NCBI GenBank assembly: GCA_023079485.1
Contig: CM041098.1
Coordinates: 992,001 to 1,056,000 of the forward strand
DNA: 64,000 nt
From: Archilochus colubris
Lineage: Eukaryota; Chordata; Aves; Apodiformes; Trochilidae
Reading direction: 5' to 3'
Translations under genes and position numbers: made by a program
Part shown: positions 12,581 to 24,800 of the stretch, piece after piece
Position numbering within the stretch: the stretch's first letter is position 1
Layout of the letters: each line of letters opens with the position of its first letter
Notes under the pieces: model-generated
What the model was told of the DNA's origin: nothing
The model's database searches: none
Seen by the model: the letters and a program-made list of their open reading frames with translations, nothing else

Positions 12581-12822
12581 CTAATGGCAGCAGTGGTGGG
12601 GCTGCAGGCACTGCAGGTCCAGTGGTGTTGCCCTGCTCCCCAGGGCACTGCTCCATCCCAGTGCCAGGGTGTGGAGCCCATCTGCACTCCAGGAGTGGGG
12701 CAGGGTGGGCTGTCTCAGGTAGGTGGCCTGGAGGTCTGCAGGCACACGATGCACAGCCCAGAAACAGGGGCTCGAGGAAGAGGTTCTTATTCCAGAAAGG
12801 AAGGGATGCTTTGTTGGCACAT
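12581..12822 (-). CDS. DELE1: DELE1 exon 11 (terminal, divergent C-terminus)
   Basis: Acceptor GTACTTTCAG lies at the right phase after exon 10; the frame runs 80 codons to TAG. Weak but ordered resemblance to the human tail: [12 protein letters not shown] for TGLKSFSSPSLC, then [11 protein letters not shown] for RLPHASSTGNL, then a Leu/Gly/Ser-rich end. Total length supports it. The match is weak, so another terminal exon is possible. Confidence 0.62.
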
Positions 12823-15800
12823 CTGAAAGTACATTCATAAACCAAGGTATTAATGACACGTCATACTATGGGGAAATAGTGAGTTGTTGCACCTTGCTTT
12901 GTCTCCTGAGGCTTTGTTAGCTTAAGTCTCTAGACTAAGGCAAGACAAGTCTCTGCCACCCACATCTTGGAGTGCTCTGTAGAAAAGGAAATCCTGATGC
13001 TCCTCAGCTAGGGCTGTGTGGAGATCTAGGGAGGTTCTCCTCCCTCTATTCTCCCCTGGTGAGACCACAGCTGGAATCCTGGATGCATTTTGGGGCTCCC
13101 CAGTTCCAGAGAGCCAGAGATCTACTGGAGAGAGGCCAAGGGAGAGCTGGGAGGGTGCTGAAGGGACTTGAGCATCTCTGGTGGGGAGAGAGACTGAGAG
13201 CCCTGGGGCTGTTGAGGCTGGAGAAGAGAAGGCTGAGAGGGGATCTCTGAATGTCCATCAATAGCTGAGGGGTGGGGGGCAAGAGGAAGGGGCCAATCTC
13301 TGTTCTGGGGTGCCCAGGAACAGGAAGAATGGGTTGAAGGTAGAACATAACAAGTTCCATCTCAAGATGAGGAGAAACTCCTTGGCTGTGAGGCTGAGGG
13401 ATGCCAGGCTGCCCAGAGAGGTTGTGGAGTCTCCTTCTCTGGAGCCTTTCCAACCCCCCTGGATGTGTTCTGTGTGCCCTGCCCTGGGGGATCCTGCTGG
13501 GACAGGGGGGTTGGACTGGGTCAGCTCTGGAGAGCCCTTCCAGCCCTGACATTCTGGTAAGAAGTGGAAAGAACTGAGGAAGAAAAGTGCTCCCTTCAAT
13601 AAAAAGGACTTCTTCCTGCCATGGGGCCACTGCCCATGCAGCCCCAGACCCCCTCTTCCTCTGCTGCCCAGGGTACCTTCTGCTTCCTCTTCCACCACTT
13701 GCAGCCTCTCCCAGGCACTCCTGTTCCCCGCAGCAGCTGACTCTCTGTAGTGTCTCATTGCTTCTGCCAGGTTCTGCTGCACGCCAAGGCCCTTCTCATA
13801 GCACACACCCACGTGGTACCTGCTTTGGGCATCCTAGCCCCAGGAGAAAGCACAGCCATCAGCTCCACACCAGGGAGAAGTGACAACAGCACATGAGAGG
13901 AGAACACAGAGTCTTTAAGACCTTCTTTAAAGTTTACTCCTCTATCTTTGGTCCCTCAGTCTATATCTTCAGTCATGTAGTCTCTTCTTTGAGCACACAT
14001 TGAAGCAGAATTTATTCCAAGCAAAGTCTGACTCTGCTCCTCTGTCTCTCTCCCCAGTTAAAGCTGCTGATTTCCCTTTGACATCCAGGTCTGCGTCACA
14101 GGAACAGAGGAACTGCTGCCTCTGCACAGCATCCCAATTGTCTCAGGGGTCAAAGCCAAAAGGACCTGGGCAGTTTTGATTGCACCCACATCCTGATGAC
14201 GACCAAACCCTGAGCACACCCAACCACAGTTACCACCAAAGCCTTGTAAAAACATCCCAAATGCCACAGAGATTCTTGCTGCCAAAGGCTGGAAGATTCC
14301 CTTTTGGCAGCATCAGGACTTCACCACCACAGTGCCCCACTGTCTTGCTCAGCCCCACCTAATTCTGGTTCAGAAGAACACTGAAACAGCAGAAATTATT
14401 TTAAACAAATACATAGTAGAGAAAAAAAGACATAAGCTGCTCAGACATAGAATTGCTGGGAATGAACTAGGAAGTTAGAGATGTCACTGCTGGTGGGTCA
14501 GGGAAGGTACAAACCCACTGTATGTTGACGTGTCTGTTGTGCACCTTGTTTTTCAGATCCAATAGGAGGAAAAGGGTTTCACAGAGAGCAAGAAAGCAGG
14601 ATGATGATCCTGAGACACTGAAAAGACTGTATGGGCTAGTGGTCACAGGGACCTTCTCAGCAAAAAAAAGCCAGCAGCCTAACCTGAAGAGTATGACTGC
14701 CAGCAATGAAATCTAAACACAGTGTTGCCAAGAAAAAAAAAAAAAAAAAAAGCAAGTAGGTGGTAAGTTTTAATAAAGCCATAAAAAAAGAACATATTGC
14801 AAGTGTGGCTGTCTGGGATGTAGCTGGTAGGAGAAAGCGAGGAACTCGGTGAGTGGGTGCTCTGCAAAATGTTGCAAGTTTCTAGTTTATGACAGCAATA
14901 AACTTCTATAGAGATGAGATAAACACCTTGAAGGATTGGCACTTCAGTGTGACAAGAGACAGGGTTAAGTAAGTGTGAAGTGCTCCACTAGCTCTCTCTT
15001 ACGTGCTGAACACCTCAAAGACAAGACCACAAGGAGAAGAGATCCCCAAATTAGCATGGCATAAGTGACTGTGATAGGCTTTGAAATCTGAAGGTCAAAC
15101 TCAGTTCTCTAACCTTCTTTAATACGATTTTTATGTTCTGTGGTTGCACGCAGAAAATAAGGGAGGATAAAAAGTGGTAACCAAAGTAAAATGTAGTTCT
15201 GTGAAGCGTCGTATTTGGAAGAACATTTGTCAGAGCAACAACATGAGAGAGAAACACTGAACCCGTGACATTTTGTGCCTGTTTTAGGAGCTGTCCTGGC
15301 TTGCCCCATACCCAGTATATTCTTTTGGGTAACGAAACATAAATTTGTACTCCCAGGTAGTAGGAGTGTGGCTCATGGAGCCTGTCTGCCAGCAGAACAT
15401 GCCAGAGAGCCTGTGCACAAGCCTGCCACCCAGGATGAGGCTGGGGTACTTCTGCAGCCAGCAGCCAGGCTGGAAACTGTTGTGGCAAAGCTTGCATGTG
15501 ATGTAATGTAATGTCATTCAGACTGATCAAACTTACTGTAAAGAATTAATGAGAGAGGATCTCACAGGACTAAAAGCGAGCAACACCATCACAGAGGAAA
15601 TCTGGTGTTGATAAATGCAGTGCTTATAGAAAGAAACTTGTGAGTCACTTGGGATAGGTCCCTGAAATCATCAAGTCCCTGCTCAGTGGCAGGCAAAAAG
15701 ACACACAATATTAGGAATTATTGGAAAGAAATCCAGAACAAAGCAGAGGATGTCATTATGTCAGATGCCTGGCGTGCCTCCATCTTGAGTCCAGTTTTAG

Positions 15801-18800
15801 TCCAAGCATCTGAAAATGGTCAAAGGAGAATTAGAAAATAGAGAAAAGGCTGGCAAGCAAAATGGAACAGCTTAACTACAGGCAGAGACCAACTAAACGA
15901 GCACTCTGCAGCCTGCAAGAGAAATGACTCAGAGAGGACATTCCAAAGGGTGACAGAATCACAAGTATTATCCAGCAGAAGAGGGAATAGCTATTCATTA
16001 TTTTCCATTACACAAAAGCTGGGGGAAATGATGTTAAAATGAACAAGTTCTTCAGAAAAAAAAAACCCAAAAAACAACCTGGTTTTCCAGTGCAGTGCAA
16101 GATGAAAATGAGTGAACAATATTATGGTGCTGTAAAGGAACAGAGTAGTGGGATGCAGAAACCTGGCTGCAAGACATGGGATGTAAAGCTGCTGCTGCTC
16201 CAGGTGCTGGTAAGCATTCAGGAGCAGTACTGTGCTGAAGTTGTGGCACTGTCCTTCAAAACAAGATAAGCCTGGGTCACTTGGAGAAAATTCAGCAGCA
16301 AGCAAGGAAATTGTTTGGGATCCAGACAACAGGACGTGTGAGGGCAAACTCAAACAATGGGGGGAGGCTGAATGAAGATTCAAGTATTAAAGGCCCTGAA
16401 AAGAAAGAGTCTTTTCATCCTCTCTGTAGGAGGCAAGAAATAATGAACAGATTTAAGACAGACCCAACCAAGTTCTCAAAATGATATGGTAGTGAAAGAG
16501 TTTGACTGAAGAGGGTGTAGATGATCCATAATGGGAAACCTGTAAAATTATTCTAGATGAGTACCAGCACTAGTGCAGTATGGACCACTCCAACCCAACA
16601 GGGCTGCTCCTGTGTTTATGTTCTGTAGGGTCTGTGCCCCCAGCCCTGTTTCTTTTCCAAGAGGCACCAAGTCCTCTCAGTGACTGTGCAGTCAAATCCC
16701 AACCCTCGCTTCCATTTCCAAGAAATGGAAAGAATGGAATCTGCCACCTGCAGTGATCCTAAACTGAGAACAGTCATGACTTGCAGAGATTACTCACGCC
16801 GTTCTGTGCTGCCAGCAGCAGGTACTTCAGGCCTCTCTTTTCCTCTGGCTGCAGCCCCCTCATGTAGAGCACTCCAAGATAAGCCTGTGCCTGAAACAAA
16901 ACCACACGGTACAGGTCACCCAGGATTTCCCCCCTTAGATTTTGCAAGTAACTCCAGTGCTGGAATGACTACAGCAAGACAAGTGTCGTAAGTACCCTGC
17001 TTGCTGCAGAGCCTATTGAGAGAATGGGGGCCTGTCCTAAGAAAAAATCAGTCTGACATGATGAACACACACACACAAAACTCACATTTTATGTACAGAA
17101 CTCCACTATATGTGCAGTTACCATCACCATACTAACAGCACGAAGCCCCAGGATATTGTTTCCAACTTGCACCATGGAAGTCAGAGCCAAAGAACAGCTC
17201 CTACTCGTGAGGTGTCCGTAAGATACGGCAGATGCACTTCCTGGAACAGTGTGCTCCATGAGACACAGTCACTGCCAGAAGGACTGGTGTTCCCAACACA
17301 AGATGGCACATGCCTAAATGCATCTCCTGAAGAGTGGGAATGGAGGGCAGGGTACACAGATCCATGCAGATGAATCATCTTGAAAAGCCACAGATACAAC
17401 ATGAGGATCTGTTCTTCAAGCATCTCATGGAAGTTCCTCCACCAAGGCAACCTGTACTCAAGGAACTGTGAGGAGGTGAAACACAGAGCTACAATTTCAA
17501 CCACAGGTCGGGTTTCCCAAGCCAATCCCAAGTCTAATCTGGGAGCCATGTTCAAAAGCCCAAGAGCAGACTAGCCAGCCAGCACTGCTGACACAGCAGG
17601 TACCATGTGCAGGCAGGGCTGCCTCCCATATGCTGTCAAAACTATAAACATGTAAGAATTTTGCTTCAGTCCCAGAGATGCTGCTTTCCAGGGTGCCTTG
17701 TGGTTCAAATCCTTCAGGCAGTGCTCTCTGCTGGCTCTCTCTCCTATCAGCTCCCAGACTCACCTCTGTGATCCCAGCCTTTGCTGCTTGCTCCAGGAGA
17801 CCCACTGCCTCCTGACGTCTGCCCCGTTCCCCTCCAGGTCTGTGGCGCAGGAGGTGCCGTGCGTAGCGGTACTGTGCCATGGGGTGAGAGCTGCTGGCTG
17901 CCTGCTGGTAATAGAAACCTGCCTGGAAAAGGGAGAAGCACTTGTGTGAGTCAGGTAATACCTGCCCTCAAACACGACACGACTCCCCTCTGGCCAGGAC
18001 AAGTTAACCTCTCTGTCTCCATCTATCAGAAGCTCCCCCACTGCAGAACCTGAGATTGTTTCAGTCAGCTGTGGCTACACCAGAGCCCTCCAACCAAGCT
18101 GCCTTCTCCAGTCAAAACTCCCCGTGTCAGAGGGGGTGGCACTGCACCAACACCCCCCAAGCTTGCTGCTTTGCCCCGGGGGGATCTGCAGAGTTACTCC
18201 AAACAAGCTGCCTGTGCAGACCTTCCCAGCAGCAGGAGGTGCTGACCGCAGCACCACGCACTAGGTGGCAGCTGGAGTTAAGGTACCCGAGGAGGATGGC
18301 TGGAGATGGGAAGAAGCCCTGGGATGTGCAGCTGTGTTTTAAATACAGCAACATGACAGGTTTCTCCTCAGCACTCCCCCTGGGTGTTAGCTGCACAGCC
18401 TGTGTACCTAGGAGAAGACTTCAGAAGCTGAGAAGGAAAGGGGGTTTCAGGAGGACATCTCTGAGGGGGATCTAGGACACAGTGCTGCAAACCCACAGCT
18501 TGTATTATTTCCAGCATTTTCTAATGAGATTTTAGAGACTGTCCCTCCCATGCAGAAGGAGGAAAGTGCAACAAAGACCACTCTCCTCTGCTGGGCTGCA
18601 CATAGAGAAACTGTGGATCTCCCCTCCCTGGCACTGTTGAAGGCCAGGTTGGATGGGGCTTGGAGCAACCTGGTCTAGCAAGAGGTGTCCTTGCCCATGC
18701 AGGGGACTGGCACTGGATGAGCTTTAAGGTCCCTTCCCACCCAACCCATTCCATGCCATACAACCCTACAAGCCACAGACACCTTTTCCAGGTCCTTTTC

Positions 18801-21800
18801 TGTGCCTCGGCCGTGCTCATAACACAGAGCCACGTTGAACTGGGCTTTGCTGTAGCCTCGATCTGCTGCCAGTTTGAAGCAGGAATAGGCAGTCTCATAG
18901 TGGCCAGCCCTCATGCTTTCAATGCCTGAGGAGAAAATGATGTCAAAACGGGAAAAGAAAACAATGCAGCCGCAAATGCAGCAACCTCCCCTCCCTTCTG
19001 CCAGCTTCTGGGCCTTCCTTGCCCCATGCCAAGTGCTCTGCTCCACTTCTGGCTGGCCCATCAACCCTCAGGACCAAAGTGGCCATAGGAAAAAACAGCA
19101 ACTCTGCCTTTTAGGAATTTTTTTCTAGTCTCATTGCAAAGCAGGATCGTGGGCTAACACGACAGCATGTGTTCACAGAGAAGTGTCTTGCTTTTTCAGG
19201 GCTGCAACCAGTGGTGTATATAGGGCAGAGATCTTTTTTATTTTCTTAGATCATTGCATCTTCCTTCAGCTCGCCTTAGAGCTGCAATTCTGCAATTGCT
19301 TTTTCAGCTTGCCAAGAAGACTGTGATCTCAGGCAATGAAAAGGATACAAGGATATGTCAGCTTGTGTTGCAAAAAAGACAAGAGATGGCTCAATTTCTA
19401 ACCACAGATGTCAGGACAACAGTGCAGGCTTCAACCAAGCCTGGATTTAAATATGCTGATATAAATCAGGTGGCAGGATGGGACAAAGGACAATAAATCT
19501 TTCAAAGCACAGTTGAAATTGCTGAAAGGAGGTTTCAGTTTGGTTATATGCCATCTCTGCCTTTGCACAAAACCTGCAACAATTTGGAGGTCCTTCAAAA
19601 AGAGAAATGTCTGGTTTAAGGACAAAGCAAATCCAAGTCCACATTTACCCAGGATATTCAATGCAATGGAAATGTCAATCCGGAAAATCTGCTGCAGCTG
19701 GAAAGCAGCTTCTTCTAAACACCCTGGCTGAGCTGGGTCACCCTGAGGAGTTAAAAGAAAGCTATTAAGACAGCAAAAACATTTCAAACCTTACAGGAGA
19801 TCCTTTCTTGGAAACTGAGCAGTGAGACACATTTGTACTGTGCTATAGTTATCAAGAGGGTGATGTAATCTTCTGTCATGTGTCCACAAAAAAAATAAAA
19901 ATCTCCCTTTCCTCCCCAGTTGGGGAAGCTGCACGGACACTGCTCACCTTCCCTCTGGCCAGGGAGCTTGGTGCAGCCTCTCAGCTACCATCAGACTTTT
20001 CAGAATTCAGCCAATACCCAGTATCACTCCTAACTCCCCCCTTCAAAAATAACATGAGCCCTGGTTCACCCTCCCACCTCGTGTGGACAGCACAAACAGC
20101 CTCTGCCAAACGTGCCCTGACAGATTGGTGGATGCTTTACACAACCCAAGCTGAGCCCTCACTGTCAGCTTCCCCAGCACTGCATGCTCCTAATAAAACC
20201 CTGCCCAGCAGAGACAATCTCTTCTCCTCCTCAGTAATGAACAGTATTTTTTACTTTACCACAGCTCTGGGAGGCAGATTAGCCTGGCCTGCAGCTTCCC
20301 AGCTTGCCTCCACATTTAGTGCCATCGAGTGGCAGCAGTGCAGGCTGCACACCAGCTGGAGATGCCTCTGCACTGGGGGAAGTCAGGCAGCAAAAATGCC
20401 CCTTCCACCCACCAGCTTCCCTGCTCAGCCTGCACCCAGAGCTGCTGGCTGGAAACATGGCAGAGCCCCCCAGGACCTGCCCCACGGCTGATGAGTGAGC
20501 TGGAGACCCTTCCTATGGGTCCTGGAGAAAGGGGCAGCTCACAAAATGGGGAGCTCAGTGCTCACCCCTCAGCAGATCAAGCCAATGCCCTCCTGGTGGG
20601 GGAGCAGAGGTAGCTTCCATGTCAGAGAGAGGATCCCACCCTGTTAAATACTGAATTTATTTCCTCTCTGTTCACAGTGTCCTTGAGGAATTGCTCAGCT
20701 GACTGGTTTTTAAAATGGGGAACTGTCTGCACCTAAGGCTGTGAATTGCAAGGAATTAGCAGGTTTAATCACAACAAGAACAATAATTTATAGCCTTGTG
20801 ACTCTCAAGCTGCTGTACTTCAAGCCCAAAGTGTCTTCCTCTCTATAACTGACAAGAGCCAGTCCTGATTTGCAGCTTCAGGAGGAGTGACACCAGCTTC
20901 TCCAGTCATGGGTTGTCTGGTCAAAACCAAAATAGCAACAGCATATAATCAGCTAGTGAAAGACTGCATCAAAATGCAAATACACCAGAACAGAACTGGA
21001 TGGAGGGGCTGGCTGGTTGTTTTGGGGTCTTGTTTTGTTTTTTTCTTGGCTGCTCTGCCTAAAGCAGAGGGCAGCTTACCACATCTCTTTCTCCTGGCCT
21101 CCAGCTGTGCAGAGCAAAAAAAAGTCTTGTGTGTGAGTGGATTGCTCAGGCTGTGCTTGGAGTGGCACTGAGATGTCCTCCTGTAGAGAGGAAGCCTGGG
21201 GTGCAGGTGGAGAGTGTGGAAAATGAAAGCTCACCTTTGCACTGTGGAGGACTGGCCCCAAGCTGGAGCTCTCAGGGATCTGAAACCTCCCTACAGAAAA
21301 AAAATAAATAAGAACAAAAAAAGCAGGGTTAAGCAATGCTGTATCTTCACCTTTTCTTCCTCTAACCATCTTCTCTCCTCCACAGCTCCTTCCTAGAGGA
21401 CCAGTTGCCACCCAGGCACATTAAGAACAGAAGGAGCACTGATGAAGCTGACCTGCTGCCTCAAAAGCCACCAAGTGCCACCGGAGCCCTGCAGTCTGCT
21501 CCTGCCTAATGCACCTCCTCCAGAAAGGCCTCCAGGCTTGATCTGAAGACACTGAAAGGTAAGAGAATCTCCTGCTTCTTTCTCAGAGTACATTTCAGCA
21601 ACTTGTAATCGATGCTTTACACCTCTGTGCTTCATTTCAAATGGAAGTACAACTGGTTTCAGCTCCCAGGCACTGGCTCTTCCAGGCTTTTTTTTCTTGC
21701 TCTGTACTAAAAAGCCCATTCTCCTTCTCAGAGTCCTGATATGACTAATCAACCCCTCTTGATTCTTGCCTGTGATTCTAAACAGACTGGGCTCTTCATG

Positions 21801-24800
21801 TCTTGCAGCTGAAGTACTTTGCTGCCCGGGTTGAATAATTTTGTGACTTTTTTTTTACCTCTACTCCTGAATTTTCAACATTGTTACTGAGGTGCAGACC
21901 CTCTCTCTGGTGTCACAGGGAAGGTAAAATTCCCTCCTTCTCCCATTTGTAACTGCCTCGTTTGCATCTATCAGAGCTGTGCTCCAGTTCCCATTGCCCA
22001 GGGCATCACACCAAGATCTCACGCTCAGGTGCTTCCTTCCCTGCCTCCTTTTCCAGATAATTTCTTCCCAGGGTATAGTTTTGTTTCTGCACCAGGGTGA
22101 TCAGATGTGCTCCTCTGGCTTAGCTCATCACCCCAGAGGAACCCACCCTCTCGCTCATCACTGCGCTCCTCAACGTGCTGCCACCACCATGTGCTCAGCT
22201 TCCAGCTGACCAGTTTCAATCAGAATTATCTAACAACAACAACAAAAAATCTCTACAGCAAAAGATAAGCTCTTAACAGAGCTGTGCTGGAAGTGATTAC
22301 ACTGGCATTTACGCCAGCTCCTCTCTGAGGACAGTGACCTCCAGCCAGGAGGACGAACAGGGCTGACTGAGGCCAATTATTTTTAACCTGCAGCACCAGC
22401 AGCAGCAGCTGCATCCCAGGTGCTGGAAGCCTGGATGACTCCAAGGCAGTGCTGCTAAAGCAAGAAGGAGCTGTGCTCTCCCTGTGTCTCCCCATCCCCT
22501 TCTTAAGCTGCGTGGCTGCAGAGCAGGGGGATGATAGAAGGGAGAACCCCCTCCTTTTGGGGTCCAGCTCCTGGATTCCTGGCACTGTCTGGCTGCACTT
22601 GTGCCATCAGAAACCAGCAGGTTGTTTCCTGAAGTGCCTGCACACTCTTACAGTGCACATGAAGCCCTGGTCTGGGTTCCAGCTGCAGCCTCATTATTTC
22701 CCACATAAACAATTCCCCCCTGGCTATATTAAAATGTATTTTATCTGAACAAGCTCACCCATCAAGCAAGATGGCAAACACAGTTTCTGTTCATCGTTCC
22801 ATCAAAAAGAATACAATCTGTGAATTTATTAGGTGTGCTTTACATTTATTTTCAGATCAGGCATAAAGTTATCTGATCTTTCTCACCATAAGACAATCTC
22901 ATGCTCAGGTATCTCCCTCATGATATAATTTAGGTTTTTTGCCCTATGAACAACAGCAAACCTTAGGAAAAAAAAATGTCTGTATTAAAAATTCTCCCAG
23001 CTGTGTGTTTAAACAACACTTCATGCTCTCATGAAACTTTACATGTGGCATAGACATTTTACTCCTAAATCAGAGATTTGCCATGTACTGAGACAACATG
23101 CTGCCATTTGGACAATTAACCCCATGAAAACAAGCCAGGAACTCACTGTGACTTTTATCAGCTTTAAATCCCTCCTCACCCCAAATCCCAGTAATCTCCC
23201 CAGATTATAGCTACCACTCCCAGAGAGCATAAGGTCATTTGGAAGAAAACACAAGGACTAACCCCTCCAGACTCCAGTCTCATCTCCTAAAAGCCTGAAT
23301 TGATGAATTCTCTTGGAATTCACCTTGAGGGCTGAGCAAGCCTCAAATCCAGATTCTTCAGGGATTTCACCAGCTTTAAATCTCCCACATGTCAGAGCAG
23401 CAGCTTCAACACCAGGCACTCAATCCAAGCACAGTGCTTGGGTTCCTTCAGCAGGAAACTGAGAAACAAAAGCAGCAAAGAATCCCACCCCTCTTCAGGA
23501 GAGCCTTCAGCCTGACAGGAGTTAATACAAGTTCAACCCCAACTCTTTCTTTTCTTCTTTCCCAAAGAAGGGTCAAGCCTCAGCAGAACTTCACAGAACT
23601 GAACAGAACATAGGTGCTGAACAGACAGACACAGAACCACAGCCAAATATTCTTAGGATTGGGTGTTCAGAGCACAGAAAAGCTGGGAATGCCACTGCTG
23701 GAATGTTCTGTGCAGCTCCATTTCTAGTTCTTCAGATGTGTTCTATGATGATGTAACCTGACTACACATCCTTCCTTTTTTTCCCCGTGCAGTCTTGCAG
23801 CTTTCAGTGGACTGGATGCCCAACACTCACATATGCAGCAGTTCATAAATATTTTGTATTTCCCCCCTGCTCATCCTGTACTAACTGAATGTTGCTCAGA
23901 GCTAGCTCCAAATGAGGAATTAATAATCTTCTCATACATGGTCTGGATTGCTCATCCCACAACATCCAAACGCTTCATCAGAAGGAATTCACAACAAGAG
24001 CTGGACAGAATCCAGCATTTCTGCCTCATGGAAAAAAAATTTTTTTTAGTGTTTCCAATTGGTTTCATTGTGCTTTGAAATGAAAACACACTTTTGCAAT
24101 GCCTGTAATCTCCAAACTGAAGTAACAAATTTTACAGTCCTGCCAGGGGTAAAATACAACTCCCCAGGGCAGCATTCAGCTGCTGTAACACTGAGACTGG
24201 CTGTAATCACCTGCTCCTTCACTGTGTGCCTTTCACTTGCAGCAAAAAAAGCTTCAAGTGAGGCACAAATTGCATGGAAAAAAGGAAGATGTGATCGTGC
24301 AGCCGAGGACTTGCTGGCAGTAAATATGCAGAATGCTATTTATAGCAGCTTTTAAATTAATTTCCCTAAGTTTTCATTTCTAAACACACTAAAAGTCATA
24401 GATTCTATCATCTTGTGTTCTGTTGAAGCTGGAATGGCTCATCTGCAAAGCTGGGATGTTTGGATCCAGCACAGAGATCTTTGCTGTCTGAGGTAAGGAA
24501 GCAGCTGAGAGCCATGGCAGCTTCTCACTGAACACACAGCCCCAGCCTGGAAATTCACTGAAACACTGGAAGAAAGGGTGAGGACACTCTCTTCTCTCTA
24601 GAAGGTCCTTTGCCATCGCTGCCAACAGCAAACTGGAGCAGTGAAGGTACATTCTGCTCCACTCTGTGTTCTGGAGATCTGTTCTCTAATGGGAAGACTT
24701 TGCCAGCAGATTCCCCTGCATCATCTGCCAGACGTCTGTCCTTCCCTTCCCTCTGCTCTCCCCAGTTTCTTGCTGCATTCTGATTTAGCCAGCCTCTTGG

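Noticed and set aside
13258..13812. DELE1 exon 10 read through into a longer C-terminus
   Set aside because: The extension past the GAAG|GTACCC donor translates intron and CR1 sequence with no resemblance to the DELE1 tail; a phase-matched downstream exon fits better.
19880..20491. 203-codon + strand open frame within DELE1 intron 5
   Set aside because: No recognisable domain, no splice or codon pattern, and lies antisense in an intron; treated as chance.
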